Of a DNA stretch of 64,000 nt, positions 55,869 to 64,000 are shown piece by piece. Made by a program: the position numbers and the translations under genes. Each line of letters opens with the position of its first letter. Positions within the stretch are counted from its first letter, which is position 1. Under the pieces are notes generated by a model. It had not been told where the DNA came from, did no database searches, and saw only the letters and a list, made by a program, of their open reading frames with translations. Source of the DNA: Lutraria lutraria (lineage: Eukaryota; Mollusca; Bivalvia; Venerida; Mactridae); assembly GCA_964023205.1 (NCBI GenBank), contig OZ026839.1, positions 11,872,386 through 11,936,385 on the forward strand, written 5' to 3'.

Positions 55869-58800
55869 TTATTTTTCAGCTTCACTTGATTTCATGTCAA
55901 TTTTTTTCTTATAACAGTTGACAGCTGTTTAATTAACATCCTGATATTAATCAAGTCTGATTCTTGCCTTTGTTATGGAGAATTGATGACAATTTTCACG
56001 ATTCCCAGTCAGCAAAAAACAGCAGTCAATATAAAGTTGATTTTTTGGTGCTATATTTTGCATGTATTTAAACATAACTTAGTAATTATTTCAATATTAC
56101 GACCATTTCGTTTTGACAAATGGACTATTAAAACACACACTGACGAAAACCTTACTACATATATTATAATATGCAATCTTTGACAATTTGCACATTTTAA
56201 AAGAATATCATTTGATTAGTTAATATTTTTCGACTCATAGATAGAAAAGGACTATTATTATATACCAGTACACAATAAACCATCAGGTAGCAGTCACAAC
56301 AATTTTAAGACAACCCTCTATTATAACAACCATTTATTTTCTCCTCAGTTTTTAATTTCCTTTATATGGTTAATATATGGTTAATTAGATTACCTCAATA
56401 ATAAACCATATTTGTTATTATGACATGCATGGTTATACAAGATCCTGTCCTTGTGTCTTGAAACATACCCCACTCCCTCACCCCCACCATCTCAATTCAA
56501 ATTGTCGATCTCCTAACAGACAATCTTTAGTATTTATGCATCTGTAAAATACAGATAATTATGTAGTTTGAATTTCAAGCATAAATTCAACAATTGTGTA
56601 AGACATGTACATTTTTTTGTAAATGTAGTTAGTAGTCATGGATTGTAGATGTGTTGTATTTGTTGATCGAATTTAGTGCATGCTTAACATCCTTGGTACC
56701 AAAGAGTAAATATCTTGCAGCATATGGGTTAGTAAAAAATGTTTGCTAAGTTCCTGACCCAATAAACTGAAAGCAGATTAATTCTGTTCAGTTTTGTATC
56801 AACAAGGATTTACCAAACACATTTTTACCATCCCTCAGTCATCAAAATTATTCTGTAAATACATGACATTTGATCATATTCATACTATTTTAGTAGGCTG
56901 GCTCCAAGAGAGCCAGACAATGTAGGGTTACATTTGTTGTAAATAGAATCATTCTTAGCCATTTAAATGATATTGGTAAACTGCCGGGTGTCATATCATA
57001 GACCTTTGCTTATTGAGCATTTTAAATTATGAATACCGACCCAGTGTAGCAGAGTACAGTCAAATACCTGTCACACATGAAATTGAACCAAATAATACTT
57101 TTTATGCAGACCTTCTGTTAGAATTCGGGCCCATTATAGTATTCAGATGTTTAAGTTTATACTTGCTTTGTAAGATAGGTCTATGTGATGACACCCGGGT
57201 TAATGTGTTGATATTAAATACATGTAGGTATTTGTTAGACAATTTCTCACTTGTTGAAATTTTCATGGGTTTATATTATTAAAATTTGACAACGAAATAT
57301 TCGTGAAATATTGGTAATATGTTTGTATATTTGGCTAGTTTGTTGCTAGTGACTAATAGCCTAATGTGATATATTTATAATAAAAAAGCCTGTCTCATAC
57401 CTTTGTGTTTTTTGTCTGTTGAAATCCTTTTAAACTAATAACACACATTTTATGAATAAACTGACGCACCACCTATTGAGAATAAAACTCATAAATGAGT
57501 AAACTTCCTTAAGAAAAAACACCTCCTTTTCTAAATTCATTTATTTAGAGTTAGTGATATTTTTGGTTGATTTCTTTTTGTCACAATATTCTTCTGATAT
57601 TTCTAAATCATTCTGTTAACTATCCATTGTTTCTGAAAGAAAATATAGTATCATCTACATAATAATATTAATTATGATATAAAATATAATTTTAGCATCC
57701 CAATATCAATACCATCTTGCCCTTTGCTAATAAAGGTTTCTTCTATTTATATCATTCAGAAAAAGTGCAAACAATAATAGTGATGGTGGTGATCCCCCCC
57801 CACCCCACCACCCCCCTTCAAAATAGTTTCAAGTTTATTTTATTGGCATATTTTAGTTATATGATATGCGGTAGAACAAGAATATACAGACTACAATAAT
57901 TATGTTAACCAGGCTGTACTGGCAGTCACACGCCCTTTAATGTGTATGCATACACACACATACATAAATTATTGTCACTACACATTATATATATTATTAT
58001 TATTTATTAATTTAATTTTTCAGGGGTTTGATTCTTCCTCCTTTCAGCTGATTCCCTCTTTCTTGTCTTAAAATCTTTGAAACAAAAGGGTCCAGATTCA
58101 GTCTGACTTACTCGAAAATGATGTTTTTGCCAGAGTAAGGGGGGTGGGGTAGGGTATTTCAGCTTTTTTGCTCTTGGAGTAATCACAACAAGACAGAGAC
58201 TCATACACACTCATACATATCCATATACAATACAACCTCTCCAGAGCGGCCTTCTGCAGAGCAACAACCTCTGTAACAACCCCTTCTAATTTTCCCTGAG
58301 CCGATTTATACTATAAATTTAACCTCTGTAGAGCAACAACCTCTAAACAACGGCCAATATTTGCAGCTCACACAGGGTGTTGCTCTACAGAGGTTGTACT
58401 GTACATACATAATACAAATAATAAGATGTAATAGTAAAAATGTCAATGCATAATACAAGTCAACGTATTCATTGTTGTAACATGGGAAAGAGAAGGGGAA
58501 GGGGAGATTTAACTAAAAAGATGCTTACAAAAATAAGAGTTTGCTTTACTTAGTCAGGTGGATCTGTTAGTGTCGACATAATTTTAACAGAGTTGAATCT
58601 AGGATTATAAAACAATGGGCCAACTCCCCCACCCCCAACAAAAAATGGGCCAATTTGAATTTCAAAGTGGGCCATTGAAAACAGCAAAAAAATGGATTCT
58701 GAAGTTACAGTTTTTCACACTTATCTATAGTCGAAGGGCATTTAACGATGGTACGTATGCATTGCATTTCAGTTCATCAACAATACAAAATAAAAAAGAC

Positions 58801-59098
58801 CAATTTAGTTGTGGGACCCAGAACTATCTTACCTACTGTTCGTAAAACATAAATTCCACAACAATCCCAAACTAGAGTCTATTATTGATATATTGTAAAT
58901 ACATACAAAGCATTGAATCACAGCTAAAATGTCAAACAGGTCATAAACATGTGTGATCTTTAAACAAGGCAGCCAACATCACACAAATACCAGAGGACAC
59001 CGACGGCTGCTTGTCTTTGATCTTTAAAATTCACCGCTCTTTAATCCTGCCACAGAGTTAGTTTGGGGGTACAAAGTTTTCAGGTCTATGGTACGCAC
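55869..59098. other. Intergenic DNA downstream of CEP192
   Basis: No gene supported. Holds the MITE at 58228-58403, a C-rich run at about 57794-57821, and several AATAAA-like strings (for example near 57378). Short frames here have no recognisable composition or neighbours. Confidence 0.5.
58228..58403. mobile_element. Palindromic MITE (CAACCTCTCC family), copy 4
   Basis: ATACAACCTCTCCAGAGCGG at the left and CTACAGAGGTTGTACTGTA at the right. The body differs more from the other three copies. Confidence 0.6.
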
Positions 59099-59280
59099 AG
59101 GGGTGACAATATTGCCGATTTTTTATGAAAATATCTCAAGAAGTGGCATTTATAATGAATTAATCTGCCCTGAAGGATATTCTTTAATGCAAACCGAGTT
59201 AAATATGGAAACTATGTGGTTGAAGCCAAAAAAGTCGGCCATATATATTGTTTTAAATTTGGTCCTATTGACACCCCTGT
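59099..59280. mobile_element. CAGGGGTGACAATA-ended MITE, copy 2
   Basis: CAGGGGTGACAATATTG at the left, TATTGACACCCCTG at the right. GCA and TGCA flank the two ends, so a short target duplication is possible. Confidence 0.65.
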
Positions 59281-59670
59281 GCACACTAAATTAACTCCAG
59301 AATCTTCACAAAATTAGGTCAAAGTGTGTGTAAAGTTTATATCTGGCAGCTGAAGTATTGATTGAAAAGCAGGTGACGTCATCCTATGACGTAGATTAAC
59401 ACGCGATTGACAGTAAAACTAACTTGTAGATCTAAAATTGATTTTAATTGAGGACACGCAGTTGGCAAAATAATATGTTCATCCATCCAGTGATCATTAT
59501 AGATATTACGCATGGGAATATTTGTTTTGCGCCAAAAATAAAAAATATGCGAGAGATGTGGCCCACACAAACTTTTCAGTTGCGCCAATTGCTGATACAT
59601 AGCGTATTTTTACCAATCCCGCACCCTAGATTCAACTCTGGACTTTATTGAAAAACTCAATTGTATTATT

Positions 59671-60990
59671 ATACCCCCAGATATAAAATATATGGGGTCT
59701 ATATAAGATTCACGCTTGACGGTCGGTCCGTGCGTCAGTAGACACAATTTGTCCGGACAATTTCTCAGCAACTGAGTTATAACTGAGTAATAGCCCCTTG
59801 TTTTTTTATACAGTATATACAATAGGCAAATTTTGTCCAGACTATTTCTAATTAACTACTGACAGGAATTCAATGAAACTTCACAGAAGTGATCAGTAGT
59901 AAGCCTAGTTGTGCATGCTTAAATCATTTTTCGTTTGGATTAATTTCCACTGAGCTATAGCCCTTTGGTTTTTATACAGTATATACAATGTGCAATAGTC
60001 AATTTTGTCCAGACTATTTCTAATTAACTACTGACAGGAATTCAATGAAACTTCACAGAAGTGATCAGTAGTAAGCCTAGTTGTGCATGCTTAAATCATT
60101 TTTTCGTTTGGATTAATTTCCACTGAGCTATAGCCCTTTGGTTTTTATACAGTATATACAATGTGCAATAGTCAATTTTGTCCAGACTATTTCTAATTAA
60201 CTACTGACAGGAATTCAATGAAACTTCACAGAAGTGATCAGTAGTAAGCCTAGTTGTGCATGCTCAAATCGTTTTTTCGTTTGGATTAATTTCCACTGAG
60301 CTATAGCCCTTTGGTTTTTATACAGTATATACAATGTGCAATAGTCAATTTTGTCCAGACTATTTCTAATTAACTACTGACAGGAATTCAATGAAACTTC
60401 AAAGAAGTGATCAGTAGTTAGCCTAGTTGTGCATGCATTAAGCTTGTCTTGGTTGGTTAAATTTTCACTGAGTTATGGCCCTTTGTTGTTGTTTTTATAC
60501 AGTGTATATACAATATCTCAATAACTACTCATAGGAATTCAATGAAACTTCACAGAAGTTATAAAAAGTAAGCCAAGTTGTGCATGCAATTACCAGGTTT
60601 TGTTTGGATTAATTTTCACTGAGATATGGCCCTTTGTTTTATACAATAGGTAAATTTTGTCCAAACCATTTCTCAGCAACTGCATGCAGGAATTCAGTGA
60701 AACTTCTTAGAAGTGATAAGTAGTTTGCCAAGTTGTGCATGTCCACAATAGGTTTTGTCCAAGTAAATTTTAATGAATTATGGAACTTTGTTATTTTTTA
60801 TGTAATGAATATTTAGAAATTGGTCAGGATATTTCTAAGCAACAATTTGCAGGTACAATTAAAAAACGAAAATGTGCTATATTTCCCTTTGTAGAATGTA
60901 ACAATAACTGTGTCAAGGCGTCATCTGGGGGTATTCATCGCCTTTGTCTGTTAGATTTTCAGCATCGTAGTCATGGTGATATACATTTGT
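59671..60990. repeat. 172-bp tandem repeat array
   Basis: The core GGAATTCAATGAAACTTC recurs at 59865, 60037, 60210 and 60383 (spacings 172, 173, 173) with near-identical units, then decays at 60534 and 60689. The array starts with an ATACCCCCAGATAT...ATATGGGGTCTATA head and GGTCGGTCCGTGCG. Confidence 0.85.
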
Positions 60991-61244
60991 ACTCGTGAGC
61001 TACATTGTTTCTTATTATCACTTGTTGTACTCATATCTTGTAATTGTTTATTAATCAAATGTGCAGTTTATGGACAGGCCCGGATTTCTATATTCTGCTA
61101 ATCTGCCATGTAATTTTTTTATGACCACGAGTAATAAATCCCCAATTAATCTCAGAAGGTTTTAATGCTGGTCAGAATTCTGGTGGAGATGGGTGATAAG
61201 GTAACAAGATAATTCACAATGTGCTCTATATGATAAATTGTGAT

Positions 61245-62310
61245 CACTTTGTGTTCGTCGTGCTTTTGTGTGCGTTATGAAGTTGCGTCCATATTTACTT
61301 AAAGTAACATCCACTCCTAATTAAATCACTATGCCTATTGCAACCAAACTTTGCCGGACTGATCCTTCGATGGTCCCTTATCAAGTTGTTCAAACAAATA
61401 AATTTCATTAACGTGAACCAATATGAAAATGTTTTTGTCAGAAAAACAATACATAGAGCTTAGATATTTGAGTGTAGCATTACATGTCTACTGCACCTCT
61501 ACGAAGTTAAAATTATGGTCTTGGCTCCGCCGTGGTGTTTAATTATTTGTTCAGTAACTACGATACACATAGCTTAGATGTTTGGTGTGTAGCATTGTCA
61601 TATGGACTTCTACCAATTTTGTTTAAATTATAGGCCAGCCCCGGGGGTCACTTGATTTTACACAAGAAAATGTTCTTCTCCAAAGGTGCTAGGCCAGCTA
61701 AAGCTTTTATATTTTGTACGCAGAATTATGTAGAGAACCTCTACCAACTTTTATCGAATTATGGCCATGTGGTCAAAAATTGGCCCCGCCCGAGCGGTCA
61801 CTTGATTTTAAACAGGCTTATGTAAGAAAATATTTTTACAAAAGCTTAGGTACTCGGTATGTAGTATTGAGAAATGAACGTCGACCAACTTTGTCCAAAT
61901 CATGGCACCAGGGGTCACTTGATTTTACAATTTGAGGCTTACGTACGAGAATTGAAAAATCGTCTTTTCCAAATAAATCAATGTCTTGTTGAATTATCTA
62001 CCCTAGGACTCAAGGTGATCTATTGTGATCGTGTGATGTCCGTCGTCCTTCCGTCTATGCGTTCGTGTATCCGTCCGTCAAAAAATACTTTAAACAATAT
62101 CTCCGTTGGCTTATTTCTACGAAACTTTACAGGGATGTTCCTTGAATGAAGCTCTACCAACGTTGTTCAAAAAAATTAATTTCATTAAAAAGTAATAAAA
62201 ACTGATTGCCATGTCTAGTGGACCTCTTCCAAGTTTGTTGAAATTATGGCCCTGGGGGAAAAATGACCCCGCCCCAGGGGGCCACTTGATTTTACATGGG
62301 CTCTGTAGGA
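61245..62310. repeat. Clam-type repeat 'TTATGGCC...CCCCGCCC...GGTCACTTGATTTTA'
   Basis: About four degenerate units share 'TCTACCAA.TTT.TTCAAATTATGGCC' and 'GGGGTCACTTGATTTTACA' (near 61648, 61796, 61914, 62281). The head GTGATCACTTTGTGTTCGTCG is like other clam-type repeats here. Confidence 0.55.
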
Positions 62311-64000
62311 ACGTATATTGACAGATTTGTTAATTGAAAATAGATACATGTTTTGTATTCGAAAAATGTTGAGTGTAGTAAATGATTATTGTAATTGGTC
62401 CTGTCATACTATTTACCAATTTAACTATTGGAAGTTTGTGTAAAAAGTATTAATCTCACCATATATCTTAGGGCTAAAAATGTCAGTTTTACGTTCGTAT
62501 GTAGTCCACGAGCACGTGTCCTCCAGCAGTTACATGTATGAAGTAGAAACAATAAATCAAGCGAAATACATGCACATATCGACTAAGTGTGGGAAACTTG
62601 CAAAGTTGAAACTTAATAAAACATTTTCGGAGGCGCTCAATTACTTTTAAAGAGCTTTTCTCCCTTGGTGTTAACAGAAAACAGTCTCATACAATACTCA
62701 ACTCATGTTTGAATTTTAACAACTTTTTAAAAACACAAAAAGTCACGATCTGTATGTATATATATAGACACTCGAAATTATCACAGTCTCAAAATTACAA
62801 GTTGATGATTATAGTTCAAATTAACAATACAGTACAGCTTTATATACATTAATATACATATGTGTGTTCCAAGACATGCACGATTCTAGGCAATATATAT
62901 AGAGGATATTAAATGAGTGTGGATTCCGTATTGAATTTATTCCGTATTGAATAAATTCAAGACCGAATCTACACGAATTTGATATTCTTTTGATCACATA
63001 CCCTGAAAATACGGCGAAAACCAAAATACCTGTTTGCATTGCTGCAGCTGTTTCACATAAGGGTGACACATGCGTAATAAGACTTTTTAATCAGGAGCAC
63101 AAGACGAGTTACATTATGAAACACATTAGCCTGGTGTGTGGTATGTTACTGATATTTAACCGGGTAGCACTAGGGTAAATTTGGCATCAGTACGTTATTC
63201 TGACTAACAGTGTCAGAATTCCTCAATCTGGTTATTCTTCAATTTTTGGCTGCTACCATCCAAGTTGAACTGGTAAACTCAGGTGTAATAATACACAAGA
63301 TGTTATTTTGATGAATTGTACTTCTTTCATTCAAACACATTCATACGAATAAATTCAACGTTTCAAATGGTGTTTAAAGTTGTCATTAAATGTGAAAGTT
63401 CATACAAGTAAGAAATCACTTTCAATAGGATATACAACAATGCTACTCAAATTAATAACTCCTAAAAACTCCCAAAAGAACTCCCAAATTACTTACATAC
63501 CCTTTAGTATGTAACAGACCTGATATTTCAGGTTTACCTGAAATATGCAAACAGACCAGACTTTTTCGGGTTACTTAATTGATACCTGAAGTTTTCAGGT
63601 TATAGTAAAATTCACTCTATTAAGACTTCTATTTCTACGGTTTATTACGTTTACATTATCCATGAAGTAATTAACCAATGAAGATAAGATGGAGAATGGT
63701 ATAGTACTATACAATATCTTACACACCTATCTTAAACAATTAAGATCATATAGTTTAATTAAGTTAAAACCCAGTCAGTACATTCTAAGAAAATTTGCAA
63801 CAGTATTCAGATTTCCAACTGTTAGATTAGATCAACGTTCTGTTACAGAAAATGTCATCTCGTGAGTATTTGAACTTTAAAACTGATCTCACCTGAGATG
63901 TTGGGCAAAGTCTGGACTAATTAATGATTTTGATACAAGTTTAATTGATTTATTTTCTCCAGGTTGGCATTGGTGGCTCAAGTAGCAAATATAAGATCAA
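62311..64000. other. Right-edge non-coding stretch
   Basis: Nothing certain. A short duplicated ATTCCGTATTGAATTTATTC at about 62925-62960 and TTTCAGGTT/AACCTGAAA inverted motifs at about 63528-63600. A possible first exon and acceptor of an unknown plus-strand gene lie at 63851-64000. Confidence 0.35.

Noticed and set aside
57013..57282. 89-residue frame in the 3' intergenic region
   Set aside because: No start context, splice partner or recognisable composition.

Overview
This is a stretch of AT-rich, intron-rich animal nuclear DNA. It holds two protein-coding genes that I can reconstruct exon by exon, embedded in many short non-autonomous transposable elements. The mix of tRNA-derived SINEs, palindromic MITEs and tandem 'GTCCAGACTATTTCT...GAATTCAATGAAACTT' type repeats is what I would expect of a bivalve mollusc, most likely a heterodont clam-like species. 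That placement is an inference from repeat style and from the divergence of the proteins; the species is not determined.

Region 1 (about 2.9-9.95 kb, minus strand) is a cell-surface immunoglobulin-superfamily receptor. Its order is signal peptide, two V-type Ig domains, a split Ig-like domain, an I/C2-type Ig domain, one transmembrane segment, and a short cytoplasmic tail with tyrosines. Splice phases fit across every exon from the signal peptide to the tail. One 175-nt exon is present in two nearly identical tandem copies whose phases force use of exactly one copy, so they should be mutually exclusive exons. The last cytoplasmic exon and the polyA site are not resolved.

Region 2 (about 10-14 kb) is the gap between the divergently transcribed genes. 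It holds repeats and a YY1-type GCCATCTTG site at 12.16 kb, which may mark the promoter of the next gene.

Region 3 (14.06-53.77 kb, plus strand) is a complete CEP192/SPD-2 centrosome scaffold gene. I resolve 46 coding exons, all with GT/AG junctions. They sum to 8190 nt, an exact 2729 codons plus stop. The N-terminal 1650 residues are mostly acidic and disordered and include the conserved Aurora-A-docking segment. The C-terminal 1080 residues form eight PapD-like/ASH beta domains matching the human layout. The introns carry most of the mobile elements.

Region 4 (53.8-64 kb) is the 3' UTR and intergenic DNA: a hairpin MITE, a 172-bp tandem repeat array, further clam-type repeats, and at the very right edge a possible first exon of another gene that I cannot identify.

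The two genes are unrelated in function (cell-surface recognition and centriole/mitotic-spindle assembly). Nothing suggests an operon or a shared pathway.
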